A DNA stretch of 64,000 nucleotides, taken from Coemansia sp. RSA 487 (taxonomy: Eukaryota > Kickxellomycota > Kickxellomycetes > Kickxellales > Kickxellaceae). Below the pieces are notes generated by a model. The model had not been told where the DNA came from, made no database searches, and saw only the letters and a list, made by a program, of their open reading frames with translations. Location: the NCBI GenBank assembly GCA_027577595.1, contig JANBRJ010000011.1:62001-126000 (forward strand). Direction: 5' to 3'. Below are positions 20,801 through 31,120 of this stretch, in pieces. How positions within the stretch are numbered: the first letter of the stretch is position 1; each line of letters opens with the position of its first letter. The translations under genes were made by a program, and so were the position numbers.

Positions 20801-21934
20801 CTCGTACTGCTTCAATGGAACCGTCTGTGAGCTCATCGTGGATGTACCGGGTGTCTGCATATCAAATGTTGAGGACTCGTTCATGCTAAGCGCCGGTCGA
20901 TACGGCGTACGCGGTGTTTCCTCCACGGCAGATACAAGTGGTTTGGAAACGGGGGTGGCTGGGACTTGTTCAGGAACGTAGGAAGGTACTCTGCTCTCAG
21001 TAGTTTCAGCGTTACGGCTAGAAACCAGATCAGAAGATTGAGTTCTGGACTGGAATTGCCTTACTGCGTCTCCGCTGCTCTCTGCAACTGTCTGGGGAGA
21101 AAGGCTCGGCGACTCTGTGCTTAGGCGAGAAGACGAAGTAATGTATTCTCTGGACATTGGTCTGCTGGCGGCCGATCCGCTGTCGCTGGTCGCGGTCTGG
21201 CGCGAGCTGCTGCGGATACCCGATGGCGTAGGAGATTTCATACCGGTGAGCGTTGTTCTACGCGTGGCCATGCCGTGGGCATCGGATATGCGTCTGTTTT
21301 GGCCCGAAGATATGGCGGAGCCCTCTGTCGGAGTCTGACCGCCCAAAGAGCGCTGCGAGAAAGAGCCGCTTAACCTGGATGACCCCGCAGGTGGGAGCCC
21401 ACTTGGCGTCGCAGGTGAACCAGTACCAGCCGATCCTGACAATGGTGGTTGCGCTAAACGTCCAGGTAGCGCCGAGGTCCTTCTTGCCGCACGCAAGGCA
21501 TCCAGGCCAGCCGCAACAGAGGTAAGAGGCGTTACCCCTGCAGCTGGAGGGCGTAGTCTGCTTTCGCTGGCACCTTGCTGGATCTCTGTTCCATGGATAG
21601 TCGACCGTGAATGGCTGCCCAATGCCTCCGAAACCTCACTTGCAGTGCTTGATGACGACGTCAGAATCTTTACTTGCGACGCGCGCACAAATACACCATG
21701 GTCGGGCGGGCACTCAAAGTACCGCTTTCCCTGGACAGACCCGTCGTTTTTCCCGTGGCGCTGCTCAAGCTCAATGCCTAGCCATCTTCCGGCTGCAAAT
21801 TCCGTTGTGCCACTAAACCTCACAATACCACGATTCCCCTGCACCTCAACTGCTTGTCCGATTCCTGGCCCGCCCAGCGAAGGGGCTCTGCTGCGACCAT
21901 CGCTGGCGGCAGATAGCCTACGCGACGCACTCAT
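17807..21934 (-). CDS. Dynactin large subunit p150Glued (Nip100/ro-3)
   Basis: 1375-aa intronless p150Glued, the microtubule- and dynein-binding arm of dynactin. A CAP-Gly domain occupies residues about 28-91 (NRGIVRFSGTTEFAAGRWLG, then GKNDGSVQGKRYF with the GKNDG signature at 61-65). A Ser/Pro-rich linker runs to about residue 365. Then comes a long coiled coil (about 370-745, CC1), a dynactin-specific intercoil domain (about 750-1120), a second coiled coil (about 1125-1260), and a C-terminal tail. The frame opens at a TTG at 21970; the ATG at 21934 (MSASRRLS) is the likely start. Length agrees with fungal and animal p150 (about 1250-1400 aa). The basic Ser-rich linker after CAP-Gly probably adds microtubule affinity. 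Confidence 0.93.
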   Translation of the reverse strand: MSASRRLSAASDGRSRAPSLGGPGIGQAVEVQGNRGIVRFSGTTEFAAGRWLGIELEQRHGKNDGSVQGKRYFECPPDHGVFVRASQVKILTSSSSTASEVSEALGSHSRSTIHGTEIQQGASESRLRPPAAGVTPLTSVAAGLDALRAARRTSALPGRLAQPPLSGSAGTGSPATPSGLPPAGSSRLSGSFSQRSLGGQTPTEGSAISSGQNRRISDAHGMATRRTTLTGMKSPTPSGIRSSSRQTATSDSGSAASRPMSREYITSSSRLSTESPSLSPQTVAESSGDAVRQFQSRTQSSDLVSSRNAETTESRVPSYVPEQVPATPVSKPLVSAVEETPRTPYRPALSMNESSTFDMQTPGTSTMSSQTVPLKQYEELRLKYKYLEQKRSEDRQRLQEADKIRAEAEQALRVRDKLATKVTAQQEDMRALKIKLKEVGAEREKSEASYSEAMDMMEMLSVDKEMAEEKAESLAQEISTLREQLAEASTNLDVYKQEGDHSAVLSADRSSATVLEFTQLQKQNERLKEALVRLRDVTTENETHLNQKIKQLEREVQTVQELVDENSLLKEELSVRDSQIEDLKERLDDSFGAEEMIEDLSERNLTLSGKVEELQSTIENLEALCEVNNEMDEARTEELQGLRAEIDKLNVVVNDKNNSIDKLEEAVAVFQYNISQYRELVSSLQGDVQRLREREQSQATEAATISSRTQEMESLSLQLRSTMMKTKSKTIDLEMRRLEADQATEQLHLTASFLPDHFYKSENEALKSLLAFRRLATKGDILCKQLEQEEKTDATISDNFVATAEVRALLIQMSGYAGLFVSFLSTCSDSEFMRLGSLLHDTQGIERRLNGLIDLLRKEEFRASETLPEIRRLSSQLLGLAESHIPADCQATAGHRLGIMVGRLAYGSDVQLSNLFYIEQLLVSGPVTEDSDKEEAISSPFSRRDQQRIAGEVLPAVASVVQNCKASKAVAIKLLRRSDELMGSGNAVSSRAFEQFAQLMQMNRELSDYCVRSRTVIQDYFATAGRAAAAEDPVSSASAVSLEKLLHDVNGIAQDVFGANDAMPMGLALGISQRLTKELTSALAYVANSTNVCKIEAPEAPWIKRAAQFKASLVQNADVERRTEALNEEIISLARELKLRDQALQEYNVKTEMLGKRAEIARKQADQISNIQKELETTKGSEKMYKEATATLGVENEKLEHENRRLKQANAEAKSAAMSGNYSAIGHSTDSPLPTDLLGLRSKVASLQESVAYLRKESAHLRAKYQFKEEMQVLNAEPLVRGPAESSSEISEVVREAKAAAMEACRLAAMPKLVRLSAPAQSGKAASAWQPLSSRPQFELYCQQTLAQALKQRAESVQDRLRSIARGSHVLSAVH

Positions 21935-22306
21935 CTTGGAAGTTTGAATGCTGTGTGCGTAGCTTTTCAATGAGTCGTAGCTTTTAGTTGCTCTAAGGAG
22001 GATGGGCTGTTTTTAATTAGAAATAAAATGAAATGAAATATTGCAAAAAAAAGAGCTATTTCAAATTCAATTACAAAACCAAATACAGCGTGGGGGAGCT
22101 TTTTAGGTAAAGTTATGAAACTGGAAATGTTTATGTTTTGCTGTTGTACTGATGTTGACGCCACAGCTTAAGCAAAATAAAATTTCGTCACAATCATTGG
22201 GTGGTTTTGAAAGTGCGTGTTTTGTTATTGCAAGCAAAACTTGCACATATGGCTTTAGTTGCGTATAAGCGACACTATTGATAAATTGAAAAAGAAAGCA
22301 AAACTA
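21935..22306. other. Spacer between p150 and cyclophilin genes
   Basis: 372 bp, AT-rich, carrying the p150 promoter (minus strand) and the cyclophilin 3' untranslated region. No gene seen. Confidence 0.4.
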
Positions 22307-22816
22307 CTAAGCGGTAGCCTCAAGTTGGCCACAGTCAGCAATAGCGACCATCTTTGAGGTCTTACCACTACCCGATCCAAGACTCTCGATGCTCTTGACG
22401 ACTTCCATGCCCTTAGTCACCCTTCCAAAGACAACGTGCTTCCCGTCAAGCCAGGAGCAGGGAACAGTGGTGATGAAGAACTGCGAGCCGTTGGTGTTGG
22501 GTCCAGCGTTGGCCATCGAGAGCAGACCAGGCACAGTGTGCTTGAGTGTGAAGTTTTCGTCAGCAAACTTGTTGCCGTAGATCGACCTACCACCAGTGCC
22601 GTTGTGGTTGGTAAAGTCACCACCCTGGAGCATGAACTGCTGTATGACACGGTGGAACGTGCTGCCCTTGTAGCCATAGCCATTCTCGCCAGTGCACAGC
22701 TGGCGGAAGTTCTCGGCCGTCTTGGGGGTAACCTCGTTGTTGAGCTCCATCTCGATGCGGCCAAGAGGCGCGCCGTCGGCGGTGACATCAAAGAAAACCT
22801 GGGGTTTGGTGGCCAT
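22307..22816 (-). CDS. Cyclophilin A-type peptidyl-prolyl isomerase, copy 1
   Basis: 169-aa single-domain cytosolic cyclophilin (cis-trans prolyl isomerase, cyclosporin A target). The catalytic block [20 protein letters not shown] contains the active-site Arg and Gln; [15 protein letters not shown] and [14 protein letters not shown] carry the remaining pocket residues, including the Trp needed for cyclosporin binding. It differs from the two other copies in the window by IQQF instead of IPQF and CSWLDG instead of CPWLDG. The frame is open upstream to a TTG, but the ATG at 22816 (MATKPQVFF) matches the family start. Same strand as copy 2, which lies 562 bp upstream. Confidence 0.96.
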   Translation of the reverse strand: MATKPQVFFDVTADGAPLGRIEMELNNEVTPKTAENFRQLCTGENGYGYKGSTFHRVIQQFMLQGGDFTNHNGTGGRSIYGNKFADENFTLKHTVPGLLSMANAGPNTNGSQFFITTVPCSWLDGKHVVFGRVTKGMEVVKSIESLGSGSGKTSKMVAIADCGQLEATA

Positions 22817-23378
22817 TGTTTCTGGTGAGTGATCTGCTAGCAAAATAAAGATAAAGGAAGTAAAGCGATTGAGTGAAACTTTGAGTGGAAAAAAGATGCA
22901 GCTGTGCAGGCGAGCAGGACACGCAATATATATGGATGAGCGGACGGACTGGATACCTCAAGGCCAAGAAAATTTTGCTGCACGGTTTCGCTGACTGTCA
23001 CAAAAGGAAACCTGTGGAAATGTGAGGAACGCAAATAGAGCCAGTGCTGTTCCGGACGAGGGGAGGTGAGATGGTGGTTTCCATTGAACCTGGACCAAAA
23101 TAAGTGGGAAAATATATCTGCAGCTCAGAACAATAGTGTTTGAAAGGAGTGGCGATCCAAGCTGCATACGGTCTTGCATAAATCAAATCTCAGAACTCCC
23201 GCCCAGCAATAGCACAATGAGCATCCGCGGATTAGGGCTGCAACTACATCATCAGGCAGCAACGAGCTGGTATGAACAACATATGTAAGGTGAGATAGAC
23301 TTTTTCTTAAAGGTCAAAAAAGCACACAAAAAGGCTTGAAGCTAAAAGCGATTGAAACTCAAAGAACTGAGGTGCTGG
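22817..23378. other. Spacer between tandem cyclophilin genes
   Basis: 562 bp of non-coding sequence between the two cyclophilin genes, expected to contain the promoter of copy 1. A short 'ATATATAT' stretch at about 22927 might be a TATA element. The cyclophilin ORFs have no visible introns. Confidence 0.4.
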
Positions 23379-23894
23379 TTAGAGCTGGCCGCAATCGGCA
23401 ATGACAATCTTCTTCGACGGCTTGCCCGAGCTACTGCCCATTGCCTCGATCTTCTGAACGACTTCCATGCCAGTTATAACCTTGCCAAAGACCACGTGCT
23501 TTCCGTCAAGCCATGGACAGGGAACAGTGGTGATGAAGAACTGCGAGCCGTTGGTATTCGGTCCGGCATTGGCCATGGACAGCATGCCAGGCTCGGTATG
23601 CTTGATATCAAAGTTCTCGTCAGCGAATTTGGTGCCGTAGATCGACTTTCCGCCGGTTCCGTTGTGGTTGGTAAAGTCGCCTCCCTGGAGCATGAACTGT
23701 GGGATCACGCGGTGGAAAGTGCTTCCGCGATATCCAAAACCGCACTCACCTGTGCAGAGCTGGCGGAAGTTTTCGGCGGTCTTGGGGACCAGATCAACAC
23801 GAAGCTCTATCTCTATGCGGCCAACGGGCTGGTCATCAGCCGTGATTTTGAAAAAGACACGAGGGAAGGCTTCGGGATCTGCAAGGCTGGCCAT
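23379..23894 (-). CDS. Cyclophilin A-type peptidyl-prolyl isomerase, copy 2
   Basis: 171-aa cytosolic cyclophilin with the complete catalytic core: [46 protein letters not shown] and [14 protein letters not shown]. The N-terminus [15 protein letters not shown] is slightly longer than that of CypA. It is a tandem, same-strand neighbour of copy 1, with a third copy 12.4 kb away on the opposite strand. The core is strongly conserved among the three while the N-terminus and C-terminal edge differ ([19 protein letters not shown] here), so these look like older duplicates kept under selection, not a very recent copy. Confidence 0.96.
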   Translation of the reverse strand: MASLADPEAFPRVFFKITADDQPVGRIEIELRVDLVPKTAENFRQLCTGECGFGYRGSTFHRVIPQFMLQGGDFTNHNGTGGKSIYGTKFADENFDIKHTEPGMLSMANAGPNTNGSQFFITTVPCPWLDGKHVVFGKVITGMEVVQKIEAMGSSSGKPSKKIVIADCGQL

Positions 23895-24963
23895 TTTTTG
23901 CTAATGAAAAAGAGGGTCTTGTTCGTGTAAAATAAAATGGCTTTTGGAGAGATGATAATTTCGAGAAACAGATAGATGGAAATGTTCACTAGCAATCAAT
24001 ACAATAAGAAAAAGGAAGCAGGTCAAGCTAATGTCGAGAAAGCTGTGTGTGGTAGTATTGAGAGATAATTTGCTATTCTTTTAAAGAAAAATAAGAGATT
24101 CTGGGTTGGATCAATACATGGTCAACTTCCTCTTTCCTTCCGACGTCTTTTTATACCCAGATGAACAGGCCATGTGGCCACAACACCAACACAAGAAGAG
24201 AAGCTTCCTCCCTGTCGAGGGGAATAGGGGGAACACGCTAATAAAGCGCATTAATGAGAGCAAAAAAGTGACATTGGATGTTTTGTGGTGATGACGAAAT
24301 ATCATACCCCCTCCTCCCATTACAATGCTAGCAAAAAAGCCCGACGGCCACTTGGCCATGTCGCCGGTTACTGCAAAATATTTAGATCGTTTTGGTTGGC
24401 TGCTGCCTCAGCATCTTTGTCTGTCGGCGACTGCTTGTTTTCTGCTACTGCTTCCTCTTTTTCCTTCACTTTCTCATATTGGGCCACGGTGTACAGCTTC
24501 TACAAATTACAAGCACCCATCATCATGCACAGAAAATAAATGCCATACTCTTTCATCAGAAATTGTTCATAACACAAACACGGGGGAGCAGTGTGGTGGG
24601 TATATTCTGCTGTCGTCATATCAAGAAGTGGAGGGAGGCCAGGGAGCGTTGACATCACCATCCCTTTTCTTCTGTCAAGTATTATTATATTTATTGCACA
24701 AACATTTGCCGAATATGCTGAGCTCATGCACAAAACGTGGAAAGAAAATATACTGGCAGGTAGGCAACTTGCACTAGTAGCAAATTAAAGATATATAGCA
24801 CTGTGAGCGTGGAATGCAAATTAGCGCGCAATACCATTTCCATTGTTTTCAGGCTACAGCCATTGGAGAAGAAAAAGCAGCCTAATCCATGTGGAGATAT
24901 TGACTAGCAATATAAACGCACATCGCGCCTGAATATACACCAAGTAACGGCATATCAATTCTT
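23895..24963. other. 1.1-kb intergenic region, no gene recognised
   Basis: Upstream of cyclophilin copy 2 and downstream of the BolA gene. Several overlapping ORFs of 60-150 codons occur on both strands (the longest is 24325-24777 +), but they are low in complexity, mutually overlapping and unrecognised. Presumed regulatory sequence. Confidence 0.4.
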
Positions 24964-25311
24964 CTAGGGCCATGTGCTTTGGACAAACTGTTGCTGTAAC
25001 TAAACCATATTGAGATTTAAAAATAAGAATACACACGCGTGAAAACATCGGATATTGCGGAGATAGAAAACCCCCAAATGCGTTGTGGTTTTGCTTACCT
25101 GTGTGAGCGCGTGTATCGATGGCATCTCATTTTTTAGAATATCATTTATCTTACGGTGGCGATTTAACAAGAGCATCTTGTGGAAATCATCCGACACGAC
25201 AAACAGCTCAAAGCTGCTTCCACAACCTCCAGATATGTCTTTAACCTGAACCAAAGCTTCGGGCGACAGGCTACTCTTGAGTTTAGTCTCGATTTCCTCA
25301 GCCGATACCAT
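24964..25311 (-). CDS. BolA-like iron-sulfur cluster assembly protein
   Basis: Small BolA-fold protein, partner of monothiol glutaredoxins in Fe-S cluster trafficking and iron sensing. Exon 1 (25099-25311, 71 codons) reads MVSAEEIETKLKSSL..., then the family signature VKDISGGCGSSFELFVVS and the invariant-His region LLLNRHRKINDILKNEMPSIHALTQ (RH and IHAL). The frame meets a clean donor CAG|GTAAGC at 25098. The best exon 2 is 24964-24993 (acceptor TTACAG, 105-nt intron, phase 0), adding QQFVQSTWP then stop. This puts Trp at the same distance after 'TQ' as in the family C-terminus (KTLTPDQW in human BOLA2). Exon 2 is inference; exon 1 is solid. Whether it is the cytosolic Bol2/Fra2 or mitochondrial Bol3 type is unclear: DISGGCG is Bol3-like, IHALTQ is Bol2-like, and no presequence is visible. 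Confidence 0.85.
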
Positions 25312-26166
25312 TGTCTGTTGTCTGTTTCGGGTGCACGCAAACGATATAAAGTAGTTATAAAGAGTATCGAAAAATAAACCAAGTGTGTTTCTGATCGTAA
25401 CTAGCAGATCAAAACACTTTTTTCAAATTAAATAGCAGCATCAGATAGCACGGTTGGTTATGGACATTTTGGTCTTTTGATGGTGCACAGTATTAAACGC
25501 CTTATCAGATTTGCTATATGGTAAGTTTTCTTTTAAAAACTAGTTTTTATTTACGCTTCCTCTCTTTTGCGAACATGAGTCGTTCTGCCCCTCATTGTAT
25601 GTCTATGTTGCCGAAAACTAACACCTAAAGGATCTGTAGGAGCCGTCACTAGCTTTGGCTTTAAAAATAGGATATGTATTTCTTCATAGCTTAGATATCA
25701 GTATCTCGTTATGAAACTATCAACGAGAATATAAATAAATGAGATTACTACATGACAAGAGGCTGTTCAAAGTTTTACTGCTAGCACTCGAGAATATGAA
25801 TATAACCACAGCCAACCCTTTTTAACCCTACAGAACAAAGGGCTTCTGTTACCCCTCATCTTCAGCCTTGAAAGCAGGTGCCAATTTTCTTGGTTGTCAC
25901 TCAAGCACGTGCCGAATAGCATACGATTTTGGCTCAGTTCGCTCGAGATATCATCTCATGCTTTTGTTTTTTTCGGACTTGCAATTTCTTGTTGCCCTCC
26001 TTCCTTAGAATTCTTGTAATTGCATATTTGTATTTCTTTTTCGTTTTTCGTTTTTCTTTAATACTCCTAATTCAGCTGCGCATCGCTAGGTCTTTGCCAC
26101 GCTTGTAAGCGATTTCTAGGAACAAGGACGACGTGGTACGTTTCAACACGGTACCTTTCTGCCCAA
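25312..26166. promoter_or_regulatory. Divergent intergenic region BolA / RAV1
   Basis: 855 bp between two divergent start codons. AT-rich with pyrimidine tracts shortly before the RAV1 ATG (25960-26060). No ORF of note and no recognised RNA gene. It should hold the promoters of both genes. Confidence 0.45.
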
Positions 26167-29100
26167 ATGGCACAACGCAACATTTATACTGGCCGTGCAA
26201 ATAAAGAAACTGTAGCCACTGCCAGCGTGAACAGCAAACTATACATTGTAAGTTATTTGCCTTCAAAGAGGCATTTTAAAGCAAATGGCGCTTGAATTTG
26301 CGTCACGCTATCTTACAGAAGACATAAAGTAGCTCAGGAACTACGCTGTTCTTCTTTTGAACCACTATTCCACTTTTTACTTTGGCACCTTTCTTTAGGT
26401 TTATGCGTCTGGCCAAGATGTTGTCATCTATACCGATACAGGCTGCTTTGTACAGTCAGTTTCCCATCCCACCATTGCAGTAGCGATCACTGCGCTCGCG
26501 AGCAGCAGCACTGGGCGGCTGGCTACAGCGTCAGGGACAAGAATTTCAATATTCGATCCGTGCCCACAGAAGCCTAGAAAACCCCACGACAACGATAGTA
26601 ACAACCTTAGTGATGGTGGTATTTTGTGGGAACATGTATCGTCGTTCTCTCTTGACGGGTACGAGCACTGCGCGAGAGCTGGTATGTCCTGCAAATGGCT
26701 ATCGGATGATCGGGTAATCGTTGGTATTGCACAGACGTTACTTGTATGGACTCAGAAAGACGAGAATTGGGAGTTGACGTGGTCACAGGAAACCAGCGGC
26801 AGTGTCGACATTATTGCACCAGCTCTTGACGCTGATGTATTTGCGTCTGCATCATACGATTGTCGGATGGTAAAAGTATGGCAGGCTGTTGACACTGATG
26901 GCTACTTTCGGTTTCGATTTCAGTATGTAGTGCACCCCGATCCAGTTCGCTATGTCTTTTGGAAACAGCCATTGCGAGAGCCGTTTTATTCAACAGACAA
27001 TCTCACGCTGTACACGGTGACAACTAGCGATCAATTGTATGTATGGCGTTCGCGCGCTACTGACGATTTTGGGAAATTACAGAACTGTCGGTTTGGAATT
27101 AGGTTTGTGCTGGCCGGGACAGTCGATATAGCTAGCACTGATCTATCGCGCCTTGTAGATGATGTCTCCTTTAAAAGGGTTGTATCAGTAGGGGTGCTAC
27201 AACAGATTGACAGTGAAAATCAACTGGCGGACGCCCATTCTTTGGTCGAAGATACATCGGCGAGTACTAGCACTTCCAACAGCGCCAAAGACAGCATGAG
27301 AAGCGATGTGTCTGCTAATGGAAGCTCCAAAAGTGCTACTAAATCAAGTATAGACACGCGCATAATCGCCAGAGAGGATTCTGTATACGCTGTTTATGAC
27401 GATGGGTCATTACACATGTGGGATATTGAATATCGGGCGCGTTTGTCCACAGCTTGTAGAGCAAGAAGGGTTTTGCAGACGTCTGGAATTTCCAACAGTA
27501 CCCCATTTCTTCTCGGTGCAGATAGTTCTAACGCACTTCTTGCTTCGTTACTTTGGCAAGACACCTTTGGCAACCGCCGTCTTGCTGCTGAGGACGATCT
27601 GGGTCATATATACTTATTCGATGTACCCAAGCCATCTAACAGCGAAGTTATGCGCACCCCGCTGCATATACATGCTCTGTGGGATGGACACAAGGAGCTG
27701 GTCTTCCATATAAGCGTGGATCCATATAGTCAGCGCATGGCAACCCACTCGATTGAGGGTGAGCTTCTTATATGGGACACCTTGTCGACAGCGGTAACAG
27801 AACCAGAGACAAATGGACACATACAGCAGACGTTGCTTCTCTCCCGAAAGATGGCACTTGATGGTAGCCAGATCCGTACAATAGCTTGGGCGCCTACAGA
27901 TTCCGAGTTTATTGCGGCAACAGACAAGCAGGTATATAGACTGGCGTTTGACTCGAGTACAATGCAGTGGGTTCCGAGCGACTTTACCCTTCCTCAGGTG
28001 AAAGCGTATGACCGTATATTTACTTATCCATCAGAAATTTCAGAAGCGACAGAAAAGCCGGGGAAACAGCTACCATACTTTATATCGTCTGTCAGGAACT
28101 CAACTCGGACAATACAGACATGGAAGGTTCCTGTTAACGGCAAAGACATCGAGTATGTGGGCAGTTTTAACCTCAGCCATGCTTCCCATTTTGACTTGGC
28201 TTCGCGTGTAATGCCAGTACCGTATCCCTTTTTCTCGCTCGACAATATATTAGCCACTTTCAATGCAGAGAGTGGCAAACTGCGTATTTGGGGAATCCGC
28301 ACTACGCCAAAGTTTGTTTGGTTTTGCTCAAAAGAGCACCTTCTTCCGTGCATGAACGTAAAGATGATTCGGTACAACTCTATCGATAAAGCCGCAATCG
28401 TATCAGCAGAGAAAGACGGGTCTCAAGTGATCACAATCTGGGTGTTTTCCTCGACGTCGCGAGAGTCGCACTATTTGCCTGCTGGTACGATCCACCCGCG
28501 AAGAAAGACAGACTGCGTGCGCGAAATTCGCTGGCACTTGACCGACTATGCACAAACGTATCTCGGGATCCAGTGGGACGATCGAATTGATGTGTACTGC
28601 CAGGAGCGCAATTTAGACGATGCATGGGCATGCATACTCAGTATCCACGCATCAGAGTATGGAGCGGACAAATCGCTGGGTTCGTTTTCATTCACCGCCT
28701 CGGGCGAGCCTATATTTTCGATTGAGAAGCAGCTTGTCCTCTGTTCTGAGGTTGTTCCAAACAGCACGAAGCGTATATCCGATGTTGCGTTTGATGCTCA
28801 TGGCGAACTGCCCATGATTCACCCGTTTGTTCTTACCGAGCTTTTGTCATGGGGGAAAATGGACATAGTTAAACGGCTACTGTCGTCGCTGTATGATTAT
28901 ATGCGCCAAATAGAGATCAACGGCTCTACCCAATCCGCCCTCCCAGTTGTCTCCTTGTGTGAACTGATTGCAGATGGTACTAGCTCAACACGAAACTCTA
29001 CGAGAGCCAATAAGAACATGCTTTCTAAATACTCTGGTTTGTTTGCGTCGGATGCGACAAGCGACGATATCTTTCAAATCGATGGATCAGAGCCGGATTT

Positions 29101-30844
29101 CGGGCGATTCAACACGGAAAAGGCCGAATATCTTCTCGAAAAACTTACAGAGATCAAGATCAAAGGAATATCTGCGATTGAGCAAGCCCATCTTTCGTCC
29201 ATTGTTGGCACGATTTCTGCTAGCCTGATAAAAGACCAGCCCTTGGACGAAATGGGTCTGCGTTATATGCTGAAACTCCATTTGTTGGAAATTGAAAACA
29301 AGCGCCAGCGCTCTCTATCAGAGCTTCCGTATCGCGAGTTGAACTGGGCGCTACACAGCAATTCCCAAGCAATAATGCTGCAGACCTGCTTGCAGCAGCA
29401 TGCTTCCTCGGGCCTTACATGGGAGTCAGCGCGTCGAATGGGGTTGTTTATGTGGCTCAGCGACACCAATGTGCTTCATTCCGAAGTCGAAAAGATGGCT
29501 CGCAATATGTTTATCGTAGAAAACCGCGACCCTACAAAGTGTGCAATATTTTACTTGGCGCTTAAGAAACAGCGCTTGCTTCATGGGCTTTGGCGCATCG
29601 CACACAACCATCCTGAACGAAACAAGATGCTTGCATTCCTTTCGCACGATTTCTCCGAAGCAAGGTGGAAAACTGCAGCAGCGAAGAATGCGTACGTATT
29701 GCTCAGCAAACAGCGGTACATGGATGCCGCCACGTTCTTCATGCTCTCTGACAAGCTTACCGACGCAGCGACGGTGTGTATCACCCAGCTAAAGGATATA
29801 CAGCTAGCGATAACCATTTGCCGGTGCTACGAAGGCGAGAATGGACCGGTTCTTAAGGATATTACTTGGAAGCACGTATTGCCCGATGCGTTCAAAAGGC
29901 AAGACAGATGGCTCGCAAGCCTGGCGTTTGGCATTTTGCACAAGTATGATTTGGTTCTGCAATCGTTGACCGACGATTTATCTCAGCTCGCGACGCATAT
30001 CGGCATCAGTGCCCAAGTTTCAATATACAGCCCAATGAATGTCCTTGACACCGAGCTGCTCATTCTGTATCGCAGCATGCTTGGCCATTCGCCCCATTAC
30101 CGCGCGCCTCTGATCGTTCAGGCACAGCTCATTGCTTCAACAATCACGATTTTCGAGTGCTTGGGCGTACCAGTGATGGCTCTTGTGGTTCTAGAATGGT
30201 GGCGAAAGGAACTCTTCGACATCACAAAGAGGCTTGAGTTGAAGGCGAAGCCTCTCCATGCCACACCCCCTACAGCGACACCGACAGCAGCATCGATTGC
30301 AAATAGCATCAACACTGGCACTCTCGATATGAGCGCGTTCAGCGGATTTGGCGGATTCTCGTCTACATCGTCCAGCAATGGCAACCCGCCTGCGCCATCA
30401 GTGCCCGATCCACTTGCCAGTGGGATGCTCAGCATGGACAGTTTTGGGTCAACGTTCTCAGAAATGTTTATGGGCGCTAGCAAAACCTCCTCGGGAGCCA
30501 GTGGGCAGGATGATGCACTGCCAAATGGCGTGAATTTGGGGCTACGTTCAAGCAGTAGCTCGACTAGCACAACCCGGAATAAGGCTAACCCCAGTTCTGA
30601 CTCGACCACTAATACGCTTGACGATGCAACGCTTGCTATGGACATTGAGGATACACCGGTTCAGTATGCCTGCCGAGTGATGCTAGCACTCCAGATTGCA
30701 GACTACATTCGCCGAGTATGTAAAAGTAATGGTGGTGGTGGTAGCTCATCCACCTCACCAGCCATATCTCTAGACCAAGAAAAGCAGGCTATTGCTGACA
30801 CTTTGCGTCTGTCACTCTCTGTTTTTCCCAGAGACCATGAATGA
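26167..30844 (+). CDS. RAV1: RAVE complex subunit Rav1 (DMXL/rabconnectin-3 homologue)
   Basis: About 1508 aa in two exons: 26167-26247 (MAQRNIYTGRANKETVATAS...) and 26399-30844, joined across a 151-nt intron (GTAAGT...TTTAG, phase 0). The N-terminal half is a WD40 propeller pair (about residues 20-800), with strands such as VYAVYDDGSLHMWDIEY and HSIEGELLIWDT. The C-terminal half matches the Rav1p_C domain: FVLTELLSWGKMDIVKRLL (about 835), the helical block through SAIEQAHLSSI, ESARRMGLFMWL, KCAIFYLALKKQRLLHGLWR, LLSKQRYMDAATFF and LTDAATVC. Rav1 nucleates reassembly of V1 and Vo sectors of the vacuolar ATPase. A Gly/Ser/Phe-rich segment near 1385-1480 (FSGFGGFSS) precedes the last helices. 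The exon-2 frame alone starts at a non-ATG codon, so exon 1 supplies the start. Confidence 0.93.
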
Positions 30845-31120
30845 CCACCAAAAAACCGATCCCAGTTCACCAGTTTTAATCACCGAGCTGAGCTGATTAG
30901 CAGTCACTTTTTTTTTGCTCCTTTTTCGGTTGAGATAAGAATTAAAGACCAGATTTCAAGCAATTGAATGAGTTCGTGTTTCACAATCGATAGCCTGCTT
31001 TCTTTCCTTCTGCTCCAAATTGTTTTGCCTATTTATTTCAATTCGGCCGATTTAGCTTGTTTCACTCTCTCAGCAACAAATACAGCTGCAAATAATATCG
31101 CCACGATTTGCATGTTCATA
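30845..31120 (+). promoter_or_regulatory. Spacer and likely promoter of MIC60
   Basis: 276 bp between the RAV1 stop and the MIC60 start, with T-runs at about 30908-30925. It is open in the MIC60 frame back to an ATG at 30968, but that extension is not presequence-like. Confidence 0.4.
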
